NCBI GenBank assembly: GCA_963169635.1
Contig: CAUJDL010000087.1
Span: forward strand, 1-64,000
Direction: 5' to 3'
Source of the DNA: Bacteroidota bacterium
GTDB lineage: Bacteria; Bacteroidota; Bacteroidia; Chitinophagales; Chitinophagaceae
Length of the DNA: 64,000 nt
Under the pieces are notes generated by a model that was not told the DNA's origin, searched no databases, and saw only the letters and a list, made by a program, of their open reading frames with translations. Shown here one piece after another: positions 47,291 to 58,077 of this stretch; position 1 is the first letter of the stretch; each line of letters opens with the position of its first letter. The translations under genes and the position numbers were made by a program.

Positions 47291-47547
47291 AAAATATTTT
47301 TAAATAAATTAAAATTTGTTGAATAGTTTTTTGATGAATTAATATTCAACAAAATTTTTCAATTAAATTGAACCGACAATATTAACACTTTATAATTGTT
47401 TGGCAAATGTAGAAGTTAATTTACTGCTTAGATTAGCTATATTTTAAAATTTACTATTTATAAAAAACGATATTTAATTTTTAACTTAACAATTTTATAT
47501 GTAAGTAAATTGTTTTTTACCGAACTTTCGGCACTAAAAATTTTTTT

Positions 47548-49146
47548 GTGCATCAGTTTAAATTGATATTATTAAGTATTCTATCGGGGTTATTACTTTT
47601 TATTGCATGGCCTCCATTACCTTTTGCTTTCTGTATATTTTTTGCATGGTTGCCTTTATTATTTATTGCAGATAAAGTAACTAAGAAAAATTCTTTTTTT
47701 GGCTATGCTTTTTTAACCTTATTTATTTGGAATGTTTGTACTACTTGGTGGATATGGAATAGTACAGATATAGGAAGCATTTTTGCTATTGCAGCTAATA
47801 GTTTAGTAATGTATTTGCCTTGGTGGGGCTATATAAATTTAAAAAGAAAATTTGGTACTAAGATTGGTTATTTTTCTCTTATTGCTTTTTGGATGTTGTT
47901 TGAGTTTATTCATCTAAATTGGGAACTTAGTTGGCCTTGGCTTAGTTTAGGAAATGTATTTGCAGAAAAAACTAACTGGATACAATGGTATGAGTTTACA
48001 GGAATAGGAGGGGGCTCTTTATGGATTTTAATTTTCAATATTTTATTGTATGATTTATTAGTAAAAATAAGTCAGCAGCAACTAATTCCTTTAACCCTGC
48101 AATGGAAAATAAAAAGAATTACCACACTATTCTTAGTTATCATTATACCTGCTGTTATTTCTATAAGTTTACCATTAAATAATTTTGATGAAAAAAGTAC
48201 AACTACTAATGTAGTTATTATTCAACCAAATATAGATCCTTATCAAAAGTTTGAAAGCACTTCTATCAGTAATCAAATACAAAAACTCATCAGTTTATCA
48301 GAGCAAAAAATTGATACTAATACTACATTAGTAATTTGGCCAGAAACTGCATTAAGTGCTCAAATACCAATTAATGAAATAACAATTGCACCAATTTATC
48401 AATCTGTGTTTGAGTTTATACATCGTCATCCAAACATTACCTTACTTACAGGAATTGAAACATATAAAATTTTTAATGAAACCACACAGTACACACAAAA
48501 AGCTGCTCAAGGTTTTTATTATGAAAGTTATAATGCAGCTATAGCATTAAATAGTAAAGATGGAATGCAAGTTTATTATAAAAGTAAATTAGTACCAGGA
48601 GTAGAAACATTACCATCTTTTTTAAATTTATTAGCACCATTATTTGAAAAATTTGGAGGTACTACAGGTGGTTATGCAAAAGATATTTCTTCAAAAGTTT
48701 TTACAATACATCATCAACCAACTATTGCTGCACCTATTATTTGTTATGAAAGTATTTATGGTGCTTATGTAGCTTCTTATGTACAAAAAGGTGCTAACTT
48801 AATAACTATTATTACTAATGATGGTTGGTGGGGAAATACAGCAGGTCATCAACAACATTTAGCTTATGCAAAACTTAGGGCAATAGAAACAAGACATTGG
48901 GTAGCTCGTAGTGCAAATACTGGCATTAGTGCTGTAATTGATAATTATGGAAATATAAAAACATCTAAAGGTTGGGATGAAGAAGGAAGTTTGCAATACA
49001 CAATTCCTATACAAAATAATAAGCAAACATTTTATGTAAAGTATGGCGATTATCTATATAAAATATTTGCTGTAATAGCTTTGATATTAATAGGGTGGAA
49101 TATTATTGATAAACTTAAAAACAGAAATCAACTAATAAAAAAATAA
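47548..49146 (+). CDS. lnt: Apolipoprotein N-acyltransferase
   Basis: Adds the third acyl chain to lipoproteins at the periplasmic side of the inner membrane. 532 residues from a GTG start at 47548; no ATG is available nearby. About six N-terminal helices (FIAWPPLPFAFCIFFAWLPL, later ELSWPWLSLGN), then the nitrilase-like domain with the triad Glu266 (VIWPETALS), Lys345 (VYYKSKLVPGVE) and Cys399 (PIICYESIYG). Followed after 6 bases by an alpha/beta hydrolase gene. Its presence fits the lipoproteins of this window. Confidence 0.94.
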   Translation: MHQFKLILLSILSGLLLFIAWPPLPFAFCIFFAWLPLLFIADKVTKKNSFFGYAFLTLFIWNVCTTWWIWNSTDIGSIFAIAANSLVMYLPWWGYINLKRKFGTKIGYFSLIAFWMLFEFIHLNWELSWPWLSLGNVFAEKTNWIQWYEFTGIGGGSLWILIFNILLYDLLVKISQQQLIPLTLQWKIKRITTLFLVIIIPAVISISLPLNNFDEKSTTTNVVIIQPNIDPYQKFESTSISNQIQKLISLSEQKIDTNTTLVIWPETALSAQIPINEITIAPIYQSVFEFIHRHPNITLLTGIETYKIFNETTQYTQKAAQGFYYESYNAAIALNSKDGMQVYYKSKLVPGVETLPSFLNLLAPLFEKFGGTTGGYAKDISSKVFTIHHQPTIAAPIICYESIYGAYVASYVQKGANLITIITNDGWWGNTAGHQQHLAYAKLRAIETRHWVARSANTGISAVIDNYGNIKTSKGWDEEGSLQYTIPIQNNKQTFYVKYGDYLYKIFAVIALILIGWNIIDKLKNRNQLIKK

Positions 49147-49152
49147 AATAAA

Positions 49153-49989
49153 ATGCTTACAACAAAAGTTTTTGATTACAAGCAAAGTAGCATTTCTTAT
49201 ACAATTATTGGTAAAGGAAATCCTGTGGTTTTATTACATGGTTTTGGCGAAACATCTACTATTTACACTAAACAAATTAATTTTTTAAAAGAACATTGTT
49301 TACTCATTATTCCTGATTTGCCTGGTAGTGGAAAAAGTACTATGCTAAAAAGAAGTGAAGAAACAAATAATAAAAAACTTTCTGTAAAATATCCTGCATC
49401 TATTAATGATTATGCAGATTGTATTGCAGCTTTATTAACACATGAAAATATTGCTACATGCACTTTATTAGGTCATAGTATGGGTGGTTATATTACAATG
49501 GCTTTTGCAGAAAGACATGCTCATAAATTAAATGCTTTTGGTTTAATACACTCTACAGCTTTTGAAGATAATGAACAAAAAAAAGAAAATAGAATTAAAG
49601 GAATTAATATGATAAGAGAGTATGGTGGATATGCTTTTTTAAAATCTATTATTCCAAATTTATTTGGCGAAAAATTTAAACACACTCATGCTGCACAAAT
49701 CAATGATTTAATAGAAGAAGCTAAACAATTTAATGATGATGCATTACAACAATATTATTTTGCTATGCACAACAGACCCAATAGAGCAGCAGTTTTACAA
49801 AATACTACATTACCTGTTTTATTTATTGCAGGTACAGAAGATATTGTAGCTCCTATAAATGATGTGTTGGCACAAGCAAGTATGCCTCAACAATCTTTTA
49901 TTCATATTTTAGAAAATGTAGGACACATGGGAATGTGGGAAGCTACAGATAAAGTAAATGAGTACTTATTACAATTTATAAACAGATAA
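49153..49989 (+). CDS. Alpha/beta-fold hydrolase
   Basis: 278 residues, no signal peptide. VVLLHGFGETSTIYTKQI gives the oxyanion His-Gly, LLGHSMGGYITMAFAE holds the nucleophilic Ser, VLFIAGTEDIVAP the acid, and NVGHMGMWEA the His. The complete triad predicts an esterase, lipase or similar hydrolase, but the substrate cannot be named. It is 6 bases downstream of lnt and probably cotranscribed. Confidence 0.9.
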   Translation: MLTTKVFDYKQSSISYTIIGKGNPVVLLHGFGETSTIYTKQINFLKEHCLLIIPDLPGSGKSTMLKRSEETNNKKLSVKYPASINDYADCIAALLTHENIATCTLLGHSMGGYITMAFAERHAHKLNAFGLIHSTAFEDNEQKKENRIKGINMIREYGGYAFLKSIIPNLFGEKFKHTHAAQINDLIEEAKQFNDDALQQYYFAMHNRPNRAAVLQNTTLPVLFIAGTEDIVAPINDVLAQASMPQQSFIHILENVGHMGMWEATDKVNEYLLQFINR

Positions 49990-50076
49990 TACAATATAAA
50001 ATTTTATAAGCAGCATAAACTTATCAAAAATGTTCTTATAGTGTTGATTTAAAAGTTATTATTGCAATGTTAAAAG

Positions 50077-50108
50077 TTTACATAAAAAAGATTGATTAAT
50101 TAACTTTG
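50077..50108 (+). promoter_or_regulatory. Probable promoter of the T9SS type B cargo gene
   Basis: TTTA at 50077-50080, 20 bases, then TAACTTTG at 50101-50108, a perfect -7 box of the Bacteroidetes primary sigma factor with a near-match -33 box. The expected start of transcription is about 20 bases before the ATG at 50133. Confidence 0.5.
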
Positions 50109-50132
50109 AACATTTAATGTTTGAGAATAAAG

Positions 50133-52775
50133 ATGAATAAAAAAATATTATTTACTTGTTTGGTATTATGTACATTTAGTATAGTGAGTTATGCAACACA
50201 TATTTCTGGAGGAGAATTGTTTTATAAATATATAGGTCCAGGTGCAAATAATACAGATAGATACGAAGTAACATTACGATTGTTTAGAGAATGTGGTCCT
50301 GTAGGTCCAAGCTTTGCAGGTTTAGATGGAGAGAATGTAACAATTGGTATTTATAATAATCCAGGATTAACTTTAGTAAGTACACAACAATTAGCACAGC
50401 AATTTTCTGGTACACCACCTATTGTTAAAAATACCAATGGTGCTAATCCTTGCTTATTACCATTTATAGATGTATGTTATCAAATAGGTACATGGAAGGC
50501 TAATATAGATTTACCTAAAACAGCAGATGGCTATACATTATCTTGGATAAGATATACAAGAACAAGTATTACCAATGTATCTAACCCATCATCTCAAATG
50601 GGAGCAACATTTACAACAAAAATTCCTGGTACTAATCAATTGCCTTTAGGTAATAATAATTGTCCTACTTTTTCTGTAAGAGATACCAATACAGTTTGTA
50701 TAAGTACAGATTTTATTTTAGACTTTAGTGCTACAGATGCAGATGGAGATTCATTGGCTTATAAATTAAGTCCTGCTTATGATGGACAAGATGGACCAAA
50801 TCCTAGTCCTTCACCTGCACCTCCTTCTGTATTAAATCCTACATCTTTAGTTTATCCTTCACCCTATAGTCCTACAAATCCTTTTGGTACAGGAGCAACA
50901 ATTAATGTACAAACAGGTATCATAAATGGTATTGCACCACCTGTTGCAGGTAAATATGTAGTATGTGTAACAGTAGAAGAATGGAGAGATGGAAAATTAA
51001 TTAATCAGCATAGAAAAGATATGATTTTAAGAGTAGCAAATTGCTCTTCTGTAAAACCTAATGCAGGACCTGATGATAAAACTTGTGATGGATTTACTTA
51101 CAATTTTGAAAACTATTCACCCAATGCATCTATTATAACTTATTTATGGAAGTTTGGCGATGGAAACACATCTACAGCACCAACACCAACATATACTTAT
51201 ACAGATACTGGGAAATTTTTAGTAATGCTTAAAGTAACTGCAACTGGTGGTTGTCAGGATTCTTCTTATAAATATGTATATGTTTATCCAGGCTTCATCC
51301 CTGGTATTACAGTACAAGGTTCATGTGCTATTGCACCTATTAAATTTTTTGATGCTACTACTACTAATTATGGTGTAGTAAATCAGTGGAGTTGGGATTT
51401 TGGTGATTTAACTACAAATGCAGATGTTGCAACAAGTAAAGATTCTGCTTGGTTATTTCCTTCTGCAGGTACATATACAGTAAGTTTACTTGCTGGTAAT
51501 AGTAAAGGTTGTATAGATACTGTAACTAAAACTTTTTCTATCAGAGATTTGCCAATTATTAATTTGCCTTTTAAAGATACATTAATTTGTAGCATTGATA
51601 CTTTACCTTTAATAGCAAACTCAACAGGTAATTTTAGTTGGTCTCCTAACTATAATATTTTAAATATAAATTCAAGTAATCCTTTAGTTTTTCCAAAAGA
51701 TACTACACAATATATAGTTACTGTAAATGATGATGGATGTATTAGTAAAGATACAATTACTGTAAATGTGTTAGATTTTATCAATGTATATGCAGGGGCA
51801 GATTCTACAGTTTGTTTAACAGATTCGTTTAGGTTAAATCCTCAAAGTCATGCATTAAGTTATATATGGACAGCTTCAACTGGCGAAATTGTCAATCCAG
51901 AAAAATATGCTTTAGTAAAACCAACTACTACAACTAAATATTTTGTAACAGCTAATTTGGGTAAATGTCAAGATAAAGATTCTGTAACTATTACAACAAT
52001 ACCATATCCACAGTCACATATTAATGCAGTAGCACCAATTTGTTATGGACAAAGTATAAAGCTTACAGCCAATATTGTTGGTAGTACTTTTAGTTGGTTA
52101 CCAACTACTAATATTTTAAATGAAACAACACTTTCACCAACAGTTACACCATTACAAACAATGTATTATTATTTAACAGCTAATGATACATTAGGTTGTC
52201 CTAAACCAACGACAGATTCTGTATTAATAGAAGTAATACCAAAAGTAGAAGTGTTTGCAGGTAATGATACTGCTGTAGTATTAAATCAACCTTTACAATT
52301 AAATACTATTACAAGTACTATTCCATCTACCAGTACATATAAATGGACACCAAGTGTAGGTTTAAATAATACAACTATTGCAAACCCTATTGCTACATTA
52401 AATATTAATGTAGATTCAATAAAATATAAAGTAGTAGTTACAAGACCAGAAGGATGTTTTGGCTCTGATGAAATTGTGGTAAAATTATTTAAAACACAAC
52501 CCGATATTTTTATTCCTACTGCATTTACACCAAACAATGACGGTAAAAATGATGTATTAAAACCAATACCAGTAGGTATTGCAAGAATAGATTATTTTAG
52601 AATTTATAATCGTTTAGGACAATTAATTTACGAAACAAAAGAGTATATGAAAGGTTGGGATGGAAATATAAATGGAACACCACAAGCAAGTGGCACTTAT
52701 GTATTTGCTGCACAAGGTGTAGATTATACAGGTAAAATAGTATTTAAAAAAGGAACAGTAGTATTAATTAGATAA
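50133..52775 (+). CDS. Large secreted protein with PKD domains and T9SS type B (CHU_C, gliding-motility-associated) C-terminus
   Basis: 880 residues from ATG 50133; the frame also has a TTG at 50121. Signal peptide KILFTCLVLCTFSIVSYA. The start of the mature protein (THISGGELFYKYIG, then NRYEVTLRLFRECG-like) is a common N-terminal region of Bacteroidetes surface proteins. Two PKD domains lie at about 310-450 (LWKFGDGNTSTAPTPTYTY and WSWDFGDLTT). Several Ig-like repeats follow. The end has IFIPTAFTPNNDGKNDVL and SGTYVFAAQGVDYTGK, the CHU_C sorting domain that directs export by T9SS. A probable adhesin or structural surface protein; ligand unknown. Confidence 0.88.
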   Translation: MNKKILFTCLVLCTFSIVSYATHISGGELFYKYIGPGANNTDRYEVTLRLFRECGPVGPSFAGLDGENVTIGIYNNPGLTLVSTQQLAQQFSGTPPIVKNTNGANPCLLPFIDVCYQIGTWKANIDLPKTADGYTLSWIRYTRTSITNVSNPSSQMGATFTTKIPGTNQLPLGNNNCPTFSVRDTNTVCISTDFILDFSATDADGDSLAYKLSPAYDGQDGPNPSPSPAPPSVLNPTSLVYPSPYSPTNPFGTGATINVQTGIINGIAPPVAGKYVVCVTVEEWRDGKLINQHRKDMILRVANCSSVKPNAGPDDKTCDGFTYNFENYSPNASIITYLWKFGDGNTSTAPTPTYTYTDTGKFLVMLKVTATGGCQDSSYKYVYVYPGFIPGITVQGSCAIAPIKFFDATTTNYGVVNQWSWDFGDLTTNADVATSKDSAWLFPSAGTYTVSLLAGNSKGCIDTVTKTFSIRDLPIINLPFKDTLICSIDTLPLIANSTGNFSWSPNYNILNINSSNPLVFPKDTTQYIVTVNDDGCISKDTITVNVLDFINVYAGADSTVCLTDSFRLNPQSHALSYIWTASTGEIVNPEKYALVKPTTTTKYFVTANLGKCQDKDSVTITTIPYPQSHINAVAPICYGQSIKLTANIVGSTFSWLPTTNILNETTLSPTVTPLQTMYYYLTANDTLGCPKPTTDSVLIEVIPKVEVFAGNDTAVVLNQPLQLNTITSTIPSTSTYKWTPSVGLNNTTIANPIATLNINVDSIKYKVVVTRPEGCFGSDEIVVKLFKTQPDIFIPTAFTPNNDGKNDVLKPIPVGIARIDYFRIYNRLGQLIYETKEYMKGWDGNINGTPQASGTYVFAAQGVDYTGKIVFKKGTVVLIR

Positions 52776-52925
52776 TTAGAAAAATTGAAGTAGCATTTTA
52801 TTGTAACATTGAAAATATAAGTTTTTAAAATATTTTTTTCAATATCCATTTTTAATTGCTTCAATTATTCTGCAAATATTTTTACAGTTAAATTTTTATT
52901 TTATAATTAGCATATATTTTAATCG

Positions 52926-55900
52926 ATGAAAAAATTTTTACTAACACTTTTGATTGGCATTATTGCATTTGCAGTACAGAGTCAAACTCCTGTACCAATG
53001 GCTTCTCAAACTAACTTAACATATACTGAAACATTTGCAGATATTAATAATTGGGTTTTTAAAACAAGCCCTGATGATGGAACTTTTATTGCAGGAAATG
53101 GTGCAGCAGCTTGGCTTGGTTTAGATGTGATGAGTATAGGTACTATTCCTAGTGCAACATTCATTACAAAAAGTTCTACCTTTTTTCAGATAGCACCTAC
53201 AGGCAATGGAGGTTATAGTAGTGGTATTATTAAAGGCAATCAAAAGATAGAAATGTTAGCTACGGGTACTACTAATAATACAAACTCTGTAGCCATAGAT
53301 TTTTTAATGGATTTTACAGGTATAAATGCAGGTACTTTAAGTTTCGATTGGGCTTCTATTAATAACTCTACTGGTAATAGAAGTAGTTCTTTAAAAGTTT
53401 ATGCATCTGTAGATGGTGTAAACTTTACAGAAATTACCAGTGCACAAGTTTTAAATTTTACCAATAATAATCCATCTGCAGGTAGTATTGCAAATGTGGC
53501 ATTACCAACAATATTTAATAACAGTGCAACAGCACGTTTACGTTTTTATTATTATAATGGTACAGGAGGTTCTACAGGTAGCAGACCAAGATTAAGTATA
53601 GATAATGTAAAAGTTACAGCAGTATCTAATGTGCCATGTACAGCACCAACAGCACAGCCTACAAATTTTTTATTAGGCACTGTAATACATAATGCAATTA
53701 GTTTTTCTTATACTGCTGCAAGCCCTGCACCTAATAATTATTTAATTTTAATGAGTAATAATAGTAATCTTACATCATTGCCAGTTAATGGTATTAACTA
53801 TAATATTGGCGATGCTTTAGGCGATGCAACAGTTGTAGGTATTACTAATAACAACAACTTTACTGCAACAGGTTTAGATTTATCTACTACTTATTATTTC
53901 TTTATTTTTTCTGTCAATAATTCTTGTACTGGTGGTCCATTGTATTTAACAACATCGCCACTTACAGGCAATGCAACAACAACAGCAGGTGCTTTGCCTT
54001 GTACTGCACCAACTACACAACCTACTAACTTAACATTTACCAATAAAACTACAAGTAGTATTTCTGGTAGTTTTTCTCCAGCAGCAAATACAGATGAGTA
54101 TTTAATTATTAGAAGTCTTTCATCTACATTTACTGGTACAATTAATAATGGTACAGTATATAATGGAGGATATTTTTTAGGAAATGGAAGTGTTGTAACC
54201 AGAACAGCAGATACAAATTTTACTGCTAATAATTTAGTGAGTGGTACTACTTATTATTTTTATGTTTTTGGATTAAATAGATTAAACTGTACCAATGGTC
54301 CTGCTTATAATACTACTAATCCATTAACTGGTAATACACCAACAATTGCATTACCAACTTGTGCAGAACCTACTGCACAACCAACACAATTAAATTTAGT
54401 AGCATCAAATAATTATATCAATGGTTATTTTAAAGCTTCTACTTCTGCAGATGGATATTTAATTGTTAGAACTACAAGTGCTACGCTTTCATTATCACCT
54501 CAAAATAGTACTACATATACAGAAGGTAGTAGTTTAGGTAATGGAATTATTATTCAAAATAGTGCTGCTACTGCATTTATAGATATTAATTTATCTACAA
54601 CAACAACTTATTATTATCACATTTTTGCAAAGAACGAAAATTGTGTAGGTGGTGTAAAATATTTAATTGTAAATCCATTAATGGGTAATGCTACTACAAC
54701 TGCATTAGCAATATCAAATTGGTATTATGGAAATTTACATGCACACTCTGCTTATTCAGATGGTAATCAAGATAATTTAACATTAACACCTGCTAATGAT
54801 TATGCTTATGCAAAAAATTCTTTGTGTATGGATTTCTTAGGTATCTCAGATCATAATCATGCAGGTGCAGGTATGAGTATTAATCATTGGTTGCCTGGAT
54901 TAAATCAAGCTGCTGCAGCTACTACTACAGATTTTCTTGCATTATATGGAATGGAGTGGGGTGTAATAAGTAATGGTGGACATGTGTTAGTGTATGGTAC
55001 AGACCAATTAATAGGTTGGGAAACGAATAACTATAATGTATATGTACCTAAAAGTAATTATTTAGGTACACCAGAAACTAATGGTACTACAGGTTTATTT
55101 AGAACAATTAATAATTTAGGTGGAAATACTTTTGCAACATTAGCACATCCATCTTTCTCTGATTATAATGGAATTGCCAACATTGCATTTAATGCAACTG
55201 CAGATAGTGCAATTGTAGGTGCTGCTGTTGCAAGTGGTATTGCTTTTAGTACAAACACTACTTACTCAAATCCACCAAGCTCTTTTAGTTATATAGATTT
55301 TTATACAAGAATGTTAAGTAAAGGATATCGTATTGGCCCAACAATGGATCATGATAATCACTATACTAATTTTGGTAGAAGTAATCATAACAGATTAGTA
55401 GTTGTTGCACCATCACTTACACAAACTAATTTCTTTAATGCTATGCGTAGCAGAAGTTTTTATGCTACAGAAGATTGCGATACTAAAGTAATATTTACAT
55501 TAAATAATGCTACTATGGGAAGTATCATTTCTGGAGATCAAGCACCAGCAATAACTGTATATGCTTACGACCCAACAAATCCAAGTTTTGTAGCTACTAT
55601 TCGTTTAATGTATGGTGTTGCAGGTAGTGGAATATTACCTGTACAAATTGCCACAGTTAATAGTGATAAACTAACATTTACTGATATTGATTTACCAGAT
55701 AATGTAAATGGATATTATTATGCTGATATTTTAATAGGTGGTGGAAGAACAATTACTGCACCTATTTGGTACACAAAAAACACTGTAGTACCTGTTAAGT
55801 TAGTTTCATTAAATGCAACATTAAATAATGAACGTAATTGGGTAAATATTTCTTGGTTAACTACTAATGAAGTAAATAGTCATTTTTATGTTGTAGAAAA

Positions 55901-56339
55901 ATCTGAAGATGGTATCAACTTTAAATCATTTGATACTATAAAAGCTAATAACTATCATGGTTTAAATTATTATGATGCTTTAGATAAAACGCCTTTTGCT
56001 AAAACAACTTATTACCGTTTAAAACAATTTGATGTAGATGGTAGTTTTACATACTCTAAAATTGTAGCTGTACAATTAAATAATCATTTTTACTTGTTTA
56101 ATTTTTATCCAAACCCTGTACATAATTCTGCTGTAGCAGAAATTAATGTAAATACAAATACTGAAACTGTTATTACAATTACAGATATTACAGGCAGAGT
56201 TGTAAAAAAACAATCAGTAAAATTACAAAGAGGAGTACAACAAGTAACTTTAGATTTTAGCAATTTACATGCAGGAAATTATCAAGCAACTATGTATATA
56301 AATGGACAAACCATTACTCGTAAAATTGTAAAATTATAA
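52926..56339 (+). CDS. T9SS type A-sorted secreted protein with three Fn3-like repeats and a PHP-type metal-dependent hydrolase domain
   Basis: 1137 residues. Signal peptide (LLTLLIGIIAFAVQSQ). A beta-sandwich N-terminal domain (about 25-230) is followed by three related repeats of about 115 residues, each beginning Cys-x-x-Pro-Thr-x-Gln-Pro (CTAPTAQPT, CTAPTTQPT, CAEPTAQPT) and ending NPLTGN-like. The PHP domain (about 600-850) has YYGNLHAHSAYSDG (His605, His607), LGISDHNHAG and GPTMDHDNHYTNFG, as in CehA/McbA-type phosphoesterases. A beta domain and a T9SS type A tail (FNFYPNPVHNSAVAEI to the end) finish it. Surface or extracellular phosphoesterase is the likely role; substrate unknown. Confidence 0.88.
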   Translation: MKKFLLTLLIGIIAFAVQSQTPVPMASQTNLTYTETFADINNWVFKTSPDDGTFIAGNGAAAWLGLDVMSIGTIPSATFITKSSTFFQIAPTGNGGYSSGIIKGNQKIEMLATGTTNNTNSVAIDFLMDFTGINAGTLSFDWASINNSTGNRSSSLKVYASVDGVNFTEITSAQVLNFTNNNPSAGSIANVALPTIFNNSATARLRFYYYNGTGGSTGSRPRLSIDNVKVTAVSNVPCTAPTAQPTNFLLGTVIHNAISFSYTAASPAPNNYLILMSNNSNLTSLPVNGINYNIGDALGDATVVGITNNNNFTATGLDLSTTYYFFIFSVNNSCTGGPLYLTTSPLTGNATTTAGALPCTAPTTQPTNLTFTNKTTSSISGSFSPAANTDEYLIIRSLSSTFTGTINNGTVYNGGYFLGNGSVVTRTADTNFTANNLVSGTTYYFYVFGLNRLNCTNGPAYNTTNPLTGNTPTIALPTCAEPTAQPTQLNLVASNNYINGYFKASTSADGYLIVRTTSATLSLSPQNSTTYTEGSSLGNGIIIQNSAATAFIDINLSTTTTYYYHIFAKNENCVGGVKYLIVNPLMGNATTTALAISNWYYGNLHAHSAYSDGNQDNLTLTPANDYAYAKNSLCMDFLGISDHNHAGAGMSINHWLPGLNQAAAATTTDFLALYGMEWGVISNGGHVLVYGTDQLIGWETNNYNVYVPKSNYLGTPETNGTTGLFRTINNLGGNTFATLAHPSFSDYNGIANIAFNATADSAIVGAAVASGIAFSTNTTYSNPPSSFSYIDFYTRMLSKGYRIGPTMDHDNHYTNFGRSNHNRLVVVAPSLTQTNFFNAMRSRSFYATEDCDTKVIFTLNNATMGSIISGDQAPAITVYAYDPTNPSFVATIRLMYGVAGSGILPVQIATVNSDKLTFTDIDLPDNVNGYYYADILIGGGRTITAPIWYTKNTVVPVKLVSLNATLNNERNWVNISWLTTNEVNSHFYVVEKSEDGINFKSFDTIKANNYHGLNYYDALDKTPFAKTTYYRLKQFDVDGSFTYSKIVAVQLNNHFYLFNFYPNPVHNSAVAEINVNTNTETVITITDITGRVVKKQSVKLQRGVQQVTLDFSNLHAGNYQATMYINGQTITRKIVKL

Positions 56340-56364
56340 TAGTAGAAAAATTAATTTGTAAAAG

Positions 56365-58065
56365 TTAGTCTTTACTTAATTGTAAGTCTAAAAGTTTAAT
56401 TTGTAAAGATTTTTCGCCATTCCATTCATTTATATCAATGGTAAAAACAATATCCATTGGTTTGTTTTGTTCTATTAATGCAAATTTATTAGCCATATTA
56501 AAACCAATGCCACTAAAGGTTGTATCGTTTTGTTTAACTACAATTTTTAAATGAATATCTTTTACAACTTTAGAATAACCTGTATCTATTACATTTTTTG
56601 CAATAAAAACTGGTCGCATATTTTCTGGACCAAAAGGCTCCATTTGTGTAATGATATTAAAGAAAGAAAAGTTTATTTCATCAAAATTAATTTCAGCATC
56701 AATGACAATTTCTGGTATTAATTGTTCTGGAGTTATTGTATTAGCAACTACTTGTTCAAAAGCGTTTTTAAAATTCTCTAAATTTTCTGGTAATAAGCTT
56801 AAACCAGCAGCAGCAAAATGCCCACCATAAGCAGTTAAATAATTTTTACAAGCATGTATAGCTTCATATAAATTAAAGCCAGCAACACTTCTGGCACTTC
56901 CAGCAATTATATCTCCACTTTTAGTAAGTACAATAGTTGGTTTGTAATAAGTTTCAATTAATCTGCTTGCTACAATACCTACTACACCTTTATGCCAACT
57001 TTCATGATATACAACAGTTGTGTTTTTTAAAATGGTAGATGAGTCGTTTTCTATCATTGCTAAAGCATGTTCAGTAATGCTTACATCTGCTTCTCTTCTT
57101 TCATTATTATCTGTATGTAAAATAGCTGCAAGTTGTAAAGCTTTTTGTTCATCTTTTTCTATAAAAAGTTGTACAGCTTTTTTTGCATCATCCATTCTTC
57201 CTGCAGCATTAATTCTTGGTGCTACAATAAAAACTAAATTATTAACTGTAATATTTTTTTGCACATTAGCTAATTGCATTAATGCTTTAATACCAATGTT
57301 GGGGTTTTCATTTATTTTTTTTAAACCATAAAAAACAAGTACTCTGTTTTCGTCTGTTATAGGTACAATATCTGCAGCAATTGCAGTAGCTACTAAATCT
57401 AAAAATTGTAAATAACTGTTTTCATCTAATTGTAATTTTTCTGCAATAGCTTGCATAAATTTAAAACCAACACCACAGCCACATAATTCTTTAAATGGAT
57501 AATTACAATCTTTTTGTTTAGCATTTAAAATAGCAACTGCATTGGGTAATATATTATCAGGTAAATGATGATCGCAAACAATAAAATCTATATGTAAAGT
57601 TTTTGCATAATCAATTAATGCTACACTTTTAATACCACAATCTAAAGAAATGATTAATGAAATATTTTTAGCTGCAGCATAATCTATACCTTCTTTACTA
57701 ATACCATATCCTTCTTTGTATCTATGAGGAATATAGAAATCTATGTTATGATAAATGTTTTGTAAAAAACTGTACATAGCAGCAACACTAGTAGTTCCAT
57801 CTACATCATAATCTCCATAAACTAAAATATTTTCTTGATTATTGATAGCTTGTAATAATCTATCAACAGCTTTATCCATGTCTTTCATTAACCATGGATT
57901 GTGTAAGTGATGTAAAGATGGACGAAAATAATTTTTAGCAGCATCAAAATTATCAATACCTCGTTGTACAAGTATTTTACAAATAGTATTATTAATATTT
58001 AAAGCTTGTTGTAAAGCAGTTGTTTTTTGTGTAGCTGCTTCTAAAATATTCCATCTTTTTTGCAT
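56365..58065 (-). CDS. recJ: Single-stranded-DNA-specific 5'-3' exonuclease
   Basis: DHH-family nuclease used in recombination and mismatch repair. 566 residues, RecJ-sized. LVYGDYDVDGTTSVAAMYSF is motif I, SLDCGIKS motif II, IVCDHHLPD motif III and AAGRMDDAKKAVQLFI motif IV. DHHA1 GGHFAAAGLSL and the OB-fold C-terminal part follow. It starts 12 bases after the polyprenyl synthase gene on the same strand, and the two are probably cotranscribed. Confidence 0.95.
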   Translation of the reverse strand: MQKRWNILEAATQKTTALQQALNINNTICKILVQRGIDNFDAAKNYFRPSLHHLHNPWLMKDMDKAVDRLLQAINNQENILVYGDYDVDGTTSVAAMYSFLQNIYHNIDFYIPHRYKEGYGISKEGIDYAAAKNISLIISLDCGIKSVALIDYAKTLHIDFIVCDHHLPDNILPNAVAILNAKQKDCNYPFKELCGCGVGFKFMQAIAEKLQLDENSYLQFLDLVATAIAADIVPITDENRVLVFYGLKKINENPNIGIKALMQLANVQKNITVNNLVFIVAPRINAAGRMDDAKKAVQLFIEKDEQKALQLAAILHTDNNERREADVSITEHALAMIENDSSTILKNTTVVYHESWHKGVVGIVASRLIETYYKPTIVLTKSGDIIAGSARSVAGFNLYEAIHACKNYLTAYGGHFAAAGLSLLPENLENFKNAFEQVVANTITPEQLIPEIVIDAEINFDEINFSFFNIITQMEPFGPENMRPVFIAKNVIDTGYSKVVKDIHLKIVVKQNDTTFSGIGFNMANKFALIEQNKPMDIVFTIDINEWNGEKSLQIKLLDLQLSKD

Positions 58066-58077
58066 GATAAATTTTGT

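Noticed and set aside
47510..47535. CCGAACTTTCGG before lnt as a terminator or operator
   Set aside because: The stem is only 4-5 bp with almost no loop and no T-run at the right distance; too weak to call.
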